Source: Pseudomonas viridiflava (GTDB lineage Bacteria > Pseudomonadota > Gammaproteobacteria > Pseudomonadales > Pseudomonadaceae). Taken from it: a stretch of DNA of 64,000 bases. Below, one piece after another: positions 17,098-25,682 of this stretch. Both the position numbers and the translations under genes were made by a program. The notes under the pieces are model-generated. The model saw only the letters and a program-made list of their open reading frames with translations. It was not told where the DNA came from and made no database searches. The stretch is from the NCBI RefSeq assembly GCF_900591205.1, contig NZ_UUPU01000008.1, positions 173,680 to 237,679 on the forward strand, written 5' to 3'. The first letter of the stretch is position 1. Each line of letters starts with the position of its first letter.

Positions 17098-18048
17098 TCA
17101 GACCACTTCCAGGTAGGAGCTGTGGATTGCCCGCGCCAGCTCCCGCACGGTGTCGATAAATTCGGTCAGACGGCTGTGCAAGCCGTCTTCGAGAATCTCG
17201 TCTATGCCCGTATACCTCAGCCGCGCCTCGAACTCTGCGGCCAGGCGCTGCGCCTCACGCCCATAGCTGCCGGGCAGGTCTGCAAGGATATGGCTCAACT
17301 CCTCGATGCACGCATGCAACGAGCGCGGCACGTCGCTGCGCAGCAGCAGCAACTCCGACACTGAGCGCGCATTCAGAGCATTCGGGTACAGCTCGGTGTA
17401 GGCCTCGAACGACGACAACGCACGGAGCAGGGCGCTCCACTGGTAATAGCCGCGAGCCGACAGGTCGCTGACTTCTTCCGATTCCTCGCCGAACATCTCG
17501 TAGCGCGCATCCAGCAGGCGCAAGGTGTTGTCCGCACGTTCGACAAAGGTGCCCAGGCGGATAAACCGGTAGGCGTCATTGCGCATAATGGTGCCGGAGG
17601 TCGCCCCACGGAACAGGTGCGAACGCTGCTTGACCCAATCGCAGAAGTGGCTGATGCCATGCCGCGCCAGGCCGCCGGCGGCGATGCTACGCATTTCCAG
17701 CCAGGTGGCGTTGAGGTTTTCCCACATGTCGGCAGTGATACGCCCGCGCACGGCGTGGGCATTGCCCCGGGCGGCGCGCAGGCAGTTGTAGATGCTCGCG
17801 GGGTTCTCTTCGTCGAGTGCGAAGAAATGCAGCATTCGCTCGGCATCCAGGGTTTGGTGGCGTTCCAGGTAACTGTCCAGGGTGCCGCTGCTGAGCAATG
17901 ACATCGCCAGTTCGTCCAAACCATCGCTGCGCCCGGCCTGAGGCATCAAGGACAACGAATAACTGACTTCAAGCATGCGCGCCAGGTTCTCGGCGCGTTC
18001 CAGGTAACGGGACATCCAATACAGATCTGCGGCGGTTCTACTCAACAT
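17098..18048 (-). CDS. Alpha-E domain protein (DUF403)
   Basis: A 316-residue all-helical protein of the alpha-E family; N-terminus MLSRTAADLYWMSRYLERAENLARML and the segment RNDAYRFIRLGTFVERADNT are typical. Function is unknown, but the family is almost always encoded beside a circularly permuted ATP-grasp protein, as here (2-bp gap), and both are thought to act in making or modifying a peptide. The start ATG 18048 follows the ATP-grasp stop directly, indicating one operon. Other members often seen with the pair, such as a transglutaminase-like protease, are not adjacent here. Confidence 0.88.
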   Translation of the reverse strand: MLSRTAADLYWMSRYLERAENLARMLEVSYSLSLMPQAGRSDGLDELAMSLLSSGTLDSYLERHQTLDAERMLHFFALDEENPASIYNCLRAARGNAHAVRGRITADMWENLNATWLEMRSIAAGGLARHGISHFCDWVKQRSHLFRGATSGTIMRNDAYRFIRLGTFVERADNTLRLLDARYEMFGEESEEVSDLSARGYYQWSALLRALSSFEAYTELYPNALNARSVSELLLLRSDVPRSLHACIEELSHILADLPGSYGREAQRLAAEFEARLRYTGIDEILEDGLHSRLTEFIDTVRELARAIHSSYLEVV

Positions 18049-18050
18049 AC

Positions 18051-19460
18051 TCAGCCCTCCACCACCCAGGTGTCCTTGGTTCCGCCGCCTTGCGACGAGT
18101 TGACGATCAACGAACCTTCCTTCAATGCCACGCGGGTGAGGCCGCCGGGGACCAGGCGGGTTTCCTTGCCCGAGAGCACAAAAGGCCGCAGGTCGATATG
18201 ACGCGGGGCGATGCCGTTTTCGACAAACGTGGGGCAGGTGGACAGGCTCAGGGTCGGTTGGGCGATGTACGCATGCGGGCGTGCCTTGATGCGTTGGCGG
18301 AAGTCCTCGATCTCGGCGGCGCTGGAGGCCGGGCCGACCAGCATGCCGTAGCCGCCGGAGCCCTGGGTTTCCTTGACGACAAGTTCCGCCAGGTTGGCCA
18401 GCACATGGGACAGCTCGTCGGGTTTGCGGCACTGGAAGGTCGGCACGTTTTGCAGGATCGGCTCTTCATCCAGGTAGAACTTGATCATTGCCGGCACGTA
18501 GGGGTAGATCGACTTGTCGTCGGCCACACCGGTGCCGATGGCGTTGGCCAGCACCACATTGCCGGCGCAGTAGGCGGCCACCAGGCCGGGCACGCCCAGC
18601 ATGGAGTCGGGGTTGAAGGCTTTCGGGTCGAGGAAGGCGTCGTCGATACGCCGATAAATCACGTCCACCGGCTTTGGCCCGTCAGTGGTGCGCATGAATA
18701 CCTTGAGGTCGTGCACGAACAGGTCGGCGCCTTCCACCAGTTCCACGCCCATTTCGCGGGCCAGGAACGCGTGCTCGAAAAACGCGCTGTTAAAGCGGCC
18801 CGGGGTCAGCACCACCACATTGGGGTTGTCCAGGCGGCTGGCGCTTTTCAGGGTTTTGAGCAGCAGGTTGGGGTAGTGGTCTACCGGCGCAATGCGCTGC
18901 TTGGCGAACACTTCGGGGAACAGGCGCATCATCATCTTGCGGTCTTCGAGCATGTAGCTCACGCCGCTGGGGGTGCGCAGGTTGTCTTCGAGCACGTAGT
19001 AGGTGCCGTCGCCATCGCGCACCAGGTCGACCCCGGAAATGTGCGAATAAATATCGCGGTGCAGGTCCAGGCCGATCATGGCCTTCTGATAACCCTCGTT
19101 GCCCAGCACCTGGTCTGCGGGAATGATCCCGGCCTTGATGATGCGCTGGTCGTGGTAGATATCGGCGAGGAACATGTTCAGCGCATTGACCCGCTGGATG
19201 CAGCCGCGTTCGATCACGCTCCATTCACTGGCGGGAATGCTTCGGGGGATGATGTCGAAGGGGATCAGGCGCTCGGTGTCTTGCTCGTCGCCATAGAGGG
19301 TGAAGGTGATCCCCGCGCGGTGGAACAGCAAATCGGCTTCGCGACGACGCTGGGCCAGCAATTCCGGCGGCGTGTTGGCCAGCCAGCGGGAGAAATCCTG
19401 ATAGTGCGCACGGCAGTCGCCGTTTGCGTCATTCATTTCATCAAAGAAAGATCGAGCCAT
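18051..19460 (-). CDS. Circularly permuted ATP-grasp protein (DUF404/DUF407)
   Basis: A 469-residue member of the circularly permuted ATP-grasp family. Characteristic segments are FDIIPRSIPASEW near residue 70, YYVLEDNLRTPSGVSYMLE, VVVLTPGRFNSAFFEH, YRRIDDAFLDP, and VVKETQGSGGYGMLVGP, the nucleotide-binding loop. Such enzymes are predicted ligases forming amide bonds from ATP; the substrate is not known. It is the first gene of a two-gene operon with the alpha-E protein. Confidence 0.88.
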   Translation of the reverse strand: MARSFFDEMNDANGDCRAHYQDFSRWLANTPPELLAQRRREADLLFHRAGITFTLYGDEQDTERLIPFDIIPRSIPASEWSVIERGCIQRVNALNMFLADIYHDQRIIKAGIIPADQVLGNEGYQKAMIGLDLHRDIYSHISGVDLVRDGDGTYYVLEDNLRTPSGVSYMLEDRKMMMRLFPEVFAKQRIAPVDHYPNLLLKTLKSASRLDNPNVVVLTPGRFNSAFFEHAFLAREMGVELVEGADLFVHDLKVFMRTTDGPKPVDVIYRRIDDAFLDPKAFNPDSMLGVPGLVAAYCAGNVVLANAIGTGVADDKSIYPYVPAMIKFYLDEEPILQNVPTFQCRKPDELSHVLANLAELVVKETQGSGGYGMLVGPASSAAEIEDFRQRIKARPHAYIAQPTLSLSTCPTFVENGIAPRHIDLRPFVLSGKETRLVPGGLTRVALKEGSLIVNSSQGGGTKDTWVVEG

Positions 19461-19696
19461 TCCAGTACCTTGTCAGTGCCGAGGGGTGCATGGGGTGGCA
19501 CTGCCGCTTTAAAAAACGCATTTTTTTATGAGCCCGTGGCTGATGGTGCCAACGGACCTGGTCCTTACTTTCTTATGGGGTCGGCTCTGGGTCGGGGGGT
19601 AACGATTGCTCCTGTATCCGGGCAGATGAATGGATAAAGCAATGCTTGTGCCGGAATGCGCACTTGGCACTGATTACTCGGACGCGAACGAGCATT

Positions 19697-19790
19697 TGTG
19701 GCGAGCGGGCTTGCCCGCGTTGGAGTGCGCAGCGCTCCCGCTTTTCTGGGGCCGCTACGCAGCCCAACGCGGGCAAGCCCGCTCGCCACA
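19697..19790. repeat. REPIN-like inverted pair (GGCGAGCGGGCTTGCCCGCG type)
   Basis: Perfect 27-bp inverted arms at 19697-19723 and 19764-19790 around 40 bp. It occupies the 452-bp gap 19461-19912 between the divergent ATP-grasp operon and the membrane protein at 19913. The rest of that gap shows no gene or clear promoter. Confidence 0.88.
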
Positions 19791-19912
19791 CTTGTCACCC
19801 ACTGCCTGCCCATCACGCGGGCAACAGATGCTCCAAATTGGTGCACGAACAAACTGAACTTCGTACTGCCGCGATTCTTCTAAAGAGCCTCAGCCCAGCA
19901 TGGAGCACGGAT

Positions 19913-20458
19913 GTGCCCAGAATCATTTCACCTCACACCCCGGAATCGAGCCTCACCGATCACAGCGAACACAACGCCAAGATCTTCGGCTCGCCCAAGG
20001 ACCGCCTGGACTTCTATCGGCGCGAAATCCAATACGAAACCACCATCCTGGCCAACCGCACCGACGCCTACCTCACGGCGCAGTCTTTCCTGGTGATCGC
20101 GTTTGTTTCCGGCATGGGCAACCTCAACCCGGAGTGGGGCAAGCTGTTCACCCTGGTGGTGCCGGTGTTTCTGGCGTTTCTTGGCATTCTCAGCTCCTTG
20201 AATGCCTGGCCGGGCATTCGTGCCGCCTATGAAATCATCGACCACTGGCATTACAAGCAAAGCGAACTGCTGCGCAGCGAGCCGGTGATGGGCATGGCCT
20301 ACGATGAATCGCCGCTGTTTTCGGAGATGGAGTCATCCCACAAGGGCTATCGCAAGTCGCTGCTGTTCTCGATGCGTGCGCCATGGCTGTTCATGGTGTT
20401 TTGGGTATTGCTGGGGGCCTACGCGTTTTATATCCAGGTGGATAACCCGGGTTCCTAA
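19913..20458 (+). CDS. Small membrane protein of unknown function (three TM segments)
   Basis: A 181-residue protein I do not recognise. A charged N-terminal region (about residues 1-50, with RLDFYRREIQYETTILANRTDAYL) precedes TM1 (AQSFLVIAFVSGMG), TM2 (FTLVVPVFLAFLGILSSL) and, after a soluble loop with WHYKQSELLRSEP, TM3 (APWLFMVFWVLLGAYAFYI). GTG 19913 is chosen because GGAG at 19902-19905 is 7 nt upstream and the open frame before it runs back through a REP element. It may share a transcript with the two small proteins downstream. Confidence 0.7.
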   Translation: MPRIISPHTPESSLTDHSEHNAKIFGSPKDRLDFYRREIQYETTILANRTDAYLTAQSFLVIAFVSGMGNLNPEWGKLFTLVVPVFLAFLGILSSLNAWPGIRAAYEIIDHWHYKQSELLRSEPVMGMAYDESPLFSEMESSHKGYRKSLLFSMRAPWLFMVFWVLLGAYAFYIQVDNPGS

Positions 20459-20530
20459 GCAATTGGAACTTCGCCCGTGCGCGCATGACCTTACCTTTAC
20501 GCAGTCTGCGTTTTTCAACCGAGGTGACCC

Positions 20531-20743
20531 ATGAGCACAGACAACGATCCCCAAGTCAGCAACCGTAACGACCCAGCCATCGACGGCGGCGAGCCGGCTC
20601 CCGGTACTGCTGCCGACGCGCCGAAAGACCCGAAACCCGCCGCCGACCCCAAGGCCCGGGAAAACGACTACAGTCCAGACTTCAAGCCCGAGCGCGAGCC
20701 CAAGCCTGAAACCGATGCCGATATCGACACCCAAGGCGGTTAA
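20531..20743 (+). CDS. Small disordered Pro/Asp/Glu-rich protein
   Basis: A 70-residue protein without hydrophobic segments, cysteines or recognisable domain. It is rich in Pro, Asp, Glu, Lys and Ala (DPKPAADPKAREND, PEREPKPETDAD) and probably intrinsically disordered. The ATG at 20531 has GAGGTG 5 nt upstream, and the next small acidic gene begins 11 bp after its stop with its own AAGGAGA. Function unknown. Confidence 0.65.
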   Translation: MSTDNDPQVSNRNDPAIDGGEPAPGTAADAPKDPKPAADPKARENDYSPDFKPEREPKPETDADIDTQGG

Positions 20744-20754
20744 AGGAGACGGTC

Positions 20755-20889
20755 ATGTCCAAAGAACTCGATGAAGAACTCAACGACCCAGGCAACGAAG
20801 ACCCGGGCTCGCTGATGGATGATGCAGAAGTACCACTCAATGATCTGGATGAAGCGGCGGATGTAGGCAATACCGAAGATCAGGACTGA
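20755..20889 (+). CDS. Very acidic 44-residue protein
   Basis: Encodes 44 residues starting MSKELDEELNDPGNED; 17 are Asp or Glu and only one is Lys, giving a very low pI. A strong ribosome site (AAGGAGA) precedes ATG 20755. Its last 10 bp overlap the convergent antiporter gene. The good ribosome site and tandem placement with the 70-residue gene support expression; the role is unknown. Confidence 0.6.
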   Translation: MSKELDEELNDPGNEDPGSLMDDAEVPLNDLDEAADVGNTEDQD

Positions 20890-22232
20890 GCTTTCACCTT
20901 GGCACGTCGTTCATACCACGCCAGCATCGGCTGGGTACTGAGGCCATGAACGACGATGCTCAAGGCGATCACGCTAAGGGTCAGGTTCACCGCCACCGCG
21001 CTGCTGGTGCCAATCAGCCCATGGTTGAGCGCGTAGAACAGGTAGTAAATGCTGCCGATCCCACGAATCCCGAACCAGCCCATCAAGCCGCGTTGCTGGC
21101 GATCAATCAGGCTGCCCCAAGGCATCGCCCAGACACTGAACGGGCGAATCACACAGAACAGCAGCGCCGCCAGCGGTAGTGCGCGCCAATCCCAATGGCT
21201 GATCAGCACGATCCCCAGCAGCGTCACCAGAAACACCTCCATCGAACGCTCCACCAGGCTGCCGAACGACAGCATGTCGCCCATCATCACGCCGGCGGCG
21301 ATCTGCGTGTCCGCAAGCTCGCTGACATCGCCTTGCAGCGCACGCTCAGGCTCCACCTCCAGATGGCCCACCACCGGCAAGGCCAAATGCTCCGACGGCG
21401 TCTGCGCGTTACCCGTGGAGCGAAACTCCGCCTGACGCAAGCCCAGCCCGGCGGCGAATACCGACAAAAAGCCATAGCCGCCCAGCGCCTCAGCCACGAC
21501 GTAGGCCAGGGCGATCAGCGCCAGGGTCAGATAATCGTTGGGCGATAAGGTGCTGTCGGCATTGGTGATGCGCATCCATAAGGTCATGCGGCCGATCCCC
21601 CGGCCCATCCAGTAGCCGATCAACAGACCGATCGGCACCGCCCACAGCAAGTTTTTCAGCGCCCAGCCACCCAGCCAGTCGCCGTCAAACCCGCCGTGCT
21701 GCATAAACAGCAGGGCAAAAATCACAAACGGAAAAGCCGTACCATCGTTCAGGCCCGCCTCACCCGACAGGCCAAAGCGCAGTGCGTCGTAGTCCTGGGC
21801 GTTGTTGACCTGCACCAGACCGGCCAGCACCGGGTCGGTCGGGGCCAGAATCGCGCCGACCAGCAGCGACACGCCCCACGACAATTCAAACAGGTAGTGC
21901 AGCGCCAGGCAGGTGCCGAGGATCGTCAGCAGCATCACCGGCCCGGCCATGCCGAACGCGATACGCCACGTGCGGTGCTTGAGCGGCAAACGCAGCTTGA
22001 GGCCGCTGACGAACAGCGAAAACAGCACTGCGACCTCCGTGAGGTGCTCCATCCAGCGCGCCGAGTCCTTGATGTCCAGGTGCAGCAAGTCCACGCCCAA
22101 CGGGCCAATGCCCACGCCCAGCAACAGGCACACGGCCGAGGTGGTCACCGGCATCCAGCGCAGGTAGGAGGAGGTGAGGGCAAGGGTAAGCAATACCGCG
22201 CCCAGTACGGCCAACCATAGGATAAAAGTCAT
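20880..22232 (-). CDS. CPA1-type Na+(K+)/H+ antiporter
   Basis: A 450-residue inner-membrane protein with about 12 hydrophobic segments. GAILAPTDPVLAG and SGEAGLNDGTAFPF are the hallmark CPA1 motifs, the latter carrying the ion-binding Asp (ND). GIRGIGSIYYLFYAL is the conserved C-terminal membrane motif. It exchanges protons for monovalent cations and would serve pH or salt homeostasis. The start MTFILW at 22232 is preferred over a non-hydrophobic upstream extension. Monocistronic. Confidence 0.88.
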   Translation of the reverse strand: MTFILWLAVLGAVLLTLALTSSYLRWMPVTTSAVCLLLGVGIGPLGVDLLHLDIKDSARWMEHLTEVAVLFSLFVSGLKLRLPLKHRTWRIAFGMAGPVMLLTILGTCLALHYLFELSWGVSLLVGAILAPTDPVLAGLVQVNNAQDYDALRFGLSGEAGLNDGTAFPFVIFALLFMQHGGFDGDWLGGWALKNLLWAVPIGLLIGYWMGRGIGRMTLWMRITNADSTLSPNDYLTLALIALAYVVAEALGGYGFLSVFAAGLGLRQAEFRSTGNAQTPSEHLALPVVGHLEVEPERALQGDVSELADTQIAAGVMMGDMLSFGSLVERSMEVFLVTLLGIVLISHWDWRALPLAALLFCVIRPFSVWAMPWGSLIDRQQRGLMGWFGIRGIGSIYYLFYALNHGLIGTSSAVAVNLTLSVIALSIVVHGLSTQPMLAWYERRAKVKAQS

Positions 22233-22370
22233 CGAGTGTGTTCCGGGCCGTGGTCTATCCATGTTGGAGGACCACGGCCGGGTGCCGGTTCAATGTGATT
22301 CTATCAACTGTGAGCCGAGGGTTTGGAGCCTCTTAAGCGGGGCTTGATCGAGTACCTGCGCAAGCAAATA

Positions 22371-23630
22371 TCACGCGCCCACTAACCCGCGCTTTTCCAG
22401 TAGCAGGCGCTCAAGCTCAGCCATCGGCAACGGCCGGCTGAACAGGTAGCCCTGGATCTGATCGCAGCCGGCTTCCTTCAGGAAGGTCAGCTGTGCCTGG
22501 GTTTCCACGCCTTCGGCCACCACCCGCAGGTTAAGGCTGTGCGCCAGCTCGATGATGGTGCGGGTGATGGCGGCGTCCTGCGGGTTGCTGGTGACTTCGC
22601 GGATAAACGCGATGTCGATTTTCAGCGTATCAATGGGGAAACGCCGCAGGTAGGCCAGGCTCGAATAGCCGGTGCCGAAGTCATCAATCGAAATTTTCAC
22701 CCCCATCGCCCGCAGCCGTTGCAGGCTGGCGATGGTGTGCTGGGTGTTTTCCATCAGCGAACCCTCGGTCAGCTCGACCTCCAGCCAGTGGGGCGCGACC
22801 CCGGTGCGGGCCAGAATGCTTGCGATATCGGCAATCAGGTCGCCCTCGATCAATTGATGGCCGGACACGTTCACCGACACTTCAACCGCCCCCACCTCGG
22901 TACGCTGCCACAGGGCAATCTGTTCGCATACATTATTGATCACCCAACGCCCTACGGGGGCGATCAACCCCAGGCTTTCCAGGATCGGCACAAACACCGC
23001 CGGTGATACCGCGCCATAGCCAGGGCGGTCCCAGCGCAGCAAGGCTTCCAGCGCACAGACCTGGCCGCCGGCCAGTTCGACCTTGGGTTGGTAATGCACG
23101 GTAAAATCCTCGCGCTTAACCGCCTGGCGCAGGTCATCCTCCAAGGCTTGTCGCGCCAGGTCATGCACGCTCATGCCGGCCATCGTGGTGGTTTGCTGTT
23201 GCAGTTGGTGCTCCAGCATCACGCTATGGTTTTTCAGCTGATCGCCACGTGCCTTGAGCCGCAGCAGGTTGCGTACGCGTAACCACAACTCCACGCGTTC
23301 AACCGGCTTGCTGATGAATTCCTCGGCGCCGGTTTCCAGCCCACTGACACGCGCACTCGCCTCACTGAGGGCCGAGAGCATGATGATCGGGATATCCGCC
23401 GTGGCTTCGTTGCCCTTCAACTGGCTGGCCACTTCATAGCCGTCCATGCCCGGCATCATGATGTCCAGCAGGATCAGGTCCGGCGGCTGTTGCGCCACCA
23501 GCCGCAAGGCTTCCTCACCGCTGCCCGCCGTCAGGGTCTGGTAGCCCTCGTGTTGCAGCAGGGTTTCCAACAGTTTGCGAACCTGCGGTTCGTCGTCAAC
23601 GATCAACAGTGTTGCGGGTTGGCTGGCCAT
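22371..23630 (-). CDS. Response regulator with EAL (c-di-GMP phosphodiesterase) output domain
   Basis: A 419-residue protein. The receiver domain (residues about 6-122) has the phospho-acceptor Asp56 in LLDIMMPG and ISKP with the conserved Lys. A short coiled linker leads to an EAL domain (about 165-410) with ALEALLRW, NVSGHQL, VELTEGSL, DDFGTGYSS, KIDIAFI and VVAEGVET, so the metal and catalytic residues appear complete and c-di-GMP hydrolysis is likely. No GGDEF domain is present. It is the last gene of a kinase/receiver/EAL operon, 9 bp after the single-domain receiver. Confidence 0.92.
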   Translation of the reverse strand: MASQPATLLIVDDEPQVRKLLETLLQHEGYQTLTAGSGEEALRLVAQQPPDLILLDIMMPGMDGYEVASQLKGNEATADIPIIMLSALSEASARVSGLETGAEEFISKPVERVELWLRVRNLLRLKARGDQLKNHSVMLEHQLQQQTTTMAGMSVHDLARQALEDDLRQAVKREDFTVHYQPKVELAGGQVCALEALLRWDRPGYGAVSPAVFVPILESLGLIAPVGRWVINNVCEQIALWQRTEVGAVEVSVNVSGHQLIEGDLIADIASILARTGVAPHWLEVELTEGSLMENTQHTIASLQRLRAMGVKISIDDFGTGYSSLAYLRRFPIDTLKIDIAFIREVTSNPQDAAITRTIIELAHSLNLRVVAEGVETQAQLTFLKEAGCDQIQGYLFSRPLPMAELERLLLEKRGLVGA

Positions 23631-23639
23631 GGAGAGGAC

Positions 23640-24023
23640 TCATGTGAGGGGGCTGATGTTCTTATGCAGCAAGCTGTCGATCACCTGGTACAGCTCTTTG
23701 TAGCGCAGCGGCTTGATGACGTAGGCATCGCAGCCGGCCAGCCGGGTCTTTTCCCGGTCTTCCTTCATGGCCATGGCGGTCAAGGCAATGACCGGGATAT
23801 GCGCGGTGTGCGGGTCTTGCTTGAGCAGCGAGGTGGCGGCCAGGCCGTCCATGCCGGGCAGTTGGATATCCATCAGGATCAGCGCCGGTTGTTTTTCCCG
23901 GGCCAGGGTCAGGCCGCTTTCGGCATCGGCGGCCCACACCACGCTATGCCCGGCGTTCATCAGCAGTAAGCGCGCCAGGCGCATATTGGCTTCGTTGTCT
24001 TCGACGATCAGGATTTCGGCCAT
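23640..24023 (-). CDS. Single-domain response regulator (CheY-like)
   Basis: A 127-residue stand-alone receiver like DivK or the phosphorelay receivers. It has the acidic pair in VEDNEANM, Asp52 in LMDIQLPGMDG, ALTAMAMKED and the Lys in VIKPLRY. It has no output domain, so it would relay phosphate or act by protein binding. Its start ATG 24023 lies 16 bp inside the kinase gene, indicating tight coupling; the EAL regulator follows. Confidence 0.9.
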   Translation of the reverse strand: MAEILIVEDNEANMRLARLLLMNAGHSVVWAADAESGLTLAREKQPALILMDIQLPGMDGLAATSLLKQDPHTAHIPVIALTAMAMKEDREKTRLAGCDAYVIKPLRYKELYQVIDSLLHKNISPLT

Positions 24024-25357
24024 ATGGCCTCCGGCGCGAGATGCAGCGGCAGCCACACCACAAAGCGTGTGCCCAAGCCTTCGCGACTGGCAACGGCGAC
24101 GCTGCCGCCATGCAGGTCGGTCAATTGCTTGACCATCGCCAGCCCCAGGCCGGTGCCTTCGAATTTGCGAGCCAGGCTGCTGTCGATCTGGCTGAACGCC
24201 TTGAACAGTTTGCCCATGTCGTCCTCGGCGATGCCGATGCCGCTGTCACTCACACTCAGTTCGAGAAACTGCTGGTGGGCACTCGGTTGCAGGGCAAAGC
24301 TGTGCTGTGGCCAGTCACCGGGGATCTGCCCGACCTGCTCGCGGGGCACGCGACGCACCGCCAGGGTCACGGAGGCGCCGTGCTCGCTGAACTTCACCGC
24401 GTTGGCCAGCAGGTTGTAGATGATCTGCTTGGTCTTGCGCAGGTCCAGTTCGAGGATGCCGAAATCGTCCTGGCTTTCCAGCTTCAACTGGATGCGTTGC
24501 AACGCGGCCTTTTCGCGCACGATCAACAGGCTGTTGGCCAACAGGCCCGCCAGCTCCACGGCCTCCAGCTCCAGGTCCATCATCCCGGCTTCGACCTTGG
24601 ACAGGTCGAGGATGTCATTGATCAGCGACAGCAGGTGCTGGCCGCTGGTGAAGATGTCGCCGATGTACTCGCGCTGCACCTCGCTCATATCGCCGACCAG
24701 GCCGTCTTTCAAGGCTTCCGAGAAGCCAATCACCGCATTCAGCGGGGTGCGCAGTTCATGGGACATGGTGGCGAGGAATTCGGACTTCATGTGGCTGGCG
24801 TGCTCCAGCTCCAGGTTCTTTTCTTCCAGTGCACGCTCAAAGCCTTTGCGCTCGGCTTCTTCCTGTTTGCGTGCGGTGTTGTCGGTGCCGATCAGCAGAT
24901 AACCGATGATGGTGTCGTGGCGGTTGCGCAGGGCGGTCACCGAGACCATGGCCGACAGGCGGCTGCCGTCCTTGCGAATATAGGTCAGCTCGTAAATATC
25001 CTCGATGCCACGCGATGCCTTGAACACCAGGGCTTCGAACCCCGGGTTGATCGGCGTGTCGAGTTCCAGGCTCAGGGCGGCGGCGCGGGTGATGAGTTCG
25101 GCGGGGTCGGAAATGTCGGCGGGGGTAATGCGGTTCAGCACATCGTCGGCGGCATACCCGAGCATGCGTTCAGCGCCGACATTGAAGATCTGAATCACGC
25201 CTTTTTCGTCGGTGGCGATGCTGGAGAAGTAGGCGCTGTTGAAAATCGCGTCTTGCAGGGCACCGGTCTTGAGCAGGGTTTTCTGGCGTTTGAATTCGAC
25301 GATTTTTTCGGCGCGCGACTGGGCTTCGGGCGGGTTCAGGGTTGGGCTTTTATCCAT
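24008..25357 (-). CDS. Cytoplasmic PAS sensor histidine kinase
   Basis: A 449-residue kinase without membrane segments. One PAS/PAC domain covers residues about 40-165 (YFSSIATDEKGVIQIFNVGA, then ELTYIRKDGSRL), followed by a coiled coil, HisKA with His200 in SHELRTPLNAVIGF, and the ATPase domain (NLLANAVKFSEHG, DSGIGIAEDDM, FEGTGLGLAM). It heads the operon with a CheY-like protein and an EAL regulator, so it probably sets c-di-GMP levels in response to a cytoplasmic cue sensed by PAS. Confidence 0.9.
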   Translation of the reverse strand: MDKSPTLNPPEAQSRAEKIVEFKRQKTLLKTGALQDAIFNSAYFSSIATDEKGVIQIFNVGAERMLGYAADDVLNRITPADISDPAELITRAAALSLELDTPINPGFEALVFKASRGIEDIYELTYIRKDGSRLSAMVSVTALRNRHDTIIGYLLIGTDNTARKQEEAERKGFERALEEKNLELEHASHMKSEFLATMSHELRTPLNAVIGFSEALKDGLVGDMSEVQREYIGDIFTSGQHLLSLINDILDLSKVEAGMMDLELEAVELAGLLANSLLIVREKAALQRIQLKLESQDDFGILELDLRKTKQIIYNLLANAVKFSEHGASVTLAVRRVPREQVGQIPGDWPQHSFALQPSAHQQFLELSVSDSGIGIAEDDMGKLFKAFSQIDSSLARKFEGTGLGLAMVKQLTDLHGGSVAVASREGLGTRFVVWLPLHLAPEAIWPKS

Positions 25358-25566
25358 CGCAAGGGCGTTCCGTGACGTTCAGGCCCGCCACCGTCAAACG
25401 ACGAGGGCGCAGAGCATGCTCACAGAAGATCCCATGGAGGCGATGAGGAGGAGATGAGGTCTTTGGACAATAGCAGAGATTATGGCGTTTTGATGGCTGA
25501 AAACCGGTATGGGCTGAACTTTGCCCTTCAATTGAATGGTTCAGGCGGTTTTCTGGCAACTTGCCA

Positions 25567-25584
25567 TGATTAAACGTTTCATCA
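25567..25584. promoter_or_regulatory. Candidate LacI-family operator 1 (imperfect)
   Basis: TGATTAAACGTTTCATCA is an 18-bp dyad with two mismatched positions around the central AAACGTTT, the CG-centred layout of LacI/GalR-family operators. Its centre is 32 bp, about three helical turns, from the perfect operator at 25600, so one regulator tetramer or two dimers could bind on the same face. Confidence 0.5.
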
Positions 25585-25599
25585 AACGATAAATGGCCA

Positions 25600-25615
25600 A
25601 CGCAAGCGCTTGCGT
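25600..25615. promoter_or_regulatory. Candidate LacI-family operator 2 (perfect 16-bp palindrome)
   Basis: ACGCAAGCGCTTGCGT is a perfect palindrome centred on GC, typical of LacI/PurR-family operators. It overlaps the -35 element of the predicted sugar-transporter promoter. The likely ligand is the LacI-family protein encoded at 29166 in the same operon. Confidence 0.7.
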
Positions 25616-25638
25616 AAGCAAATGTATCTGATTAGAGT
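25610..25638 (+). promoter_or_regulatory. Candidate sigma70 promoter of sugar ABC operon
   Basis: TTGCGT (25610-25615), a 17-bp spacer, and TAGAGT (25633-25638) form a moderate sigma70 match. The ATPase start codon lies 45 bp downstream, with AGGAG about 10 nt before it. The palindromic operator covers the -35 box, so repressor and RNA polymerase would exclude each other. Confidence 0.45.
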
Positions 25639-25682
25639 CAGCGGCACTCGACTACAAAAATAATAAACGCAGGAGCTCAATC

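Noticed and set aside
18090..19637. 515-residue plus-strand open frame
   Set aside because: Antisense of the ATP-grasp gene, with a composition of histidine/valine/glycine runs and no domain.
19646..19912. N-terminal extension of the membrane protein at 19913
   Set aside because: It would translate through a REP inverted pair and has no homology-like sequence; GTG 19913 has the ribosome site.
24041..25375. 444-residue plus-strand open frame
   Set aside because: Antisense of the PAS kinase; no ribosome site and no recognisable motifs.
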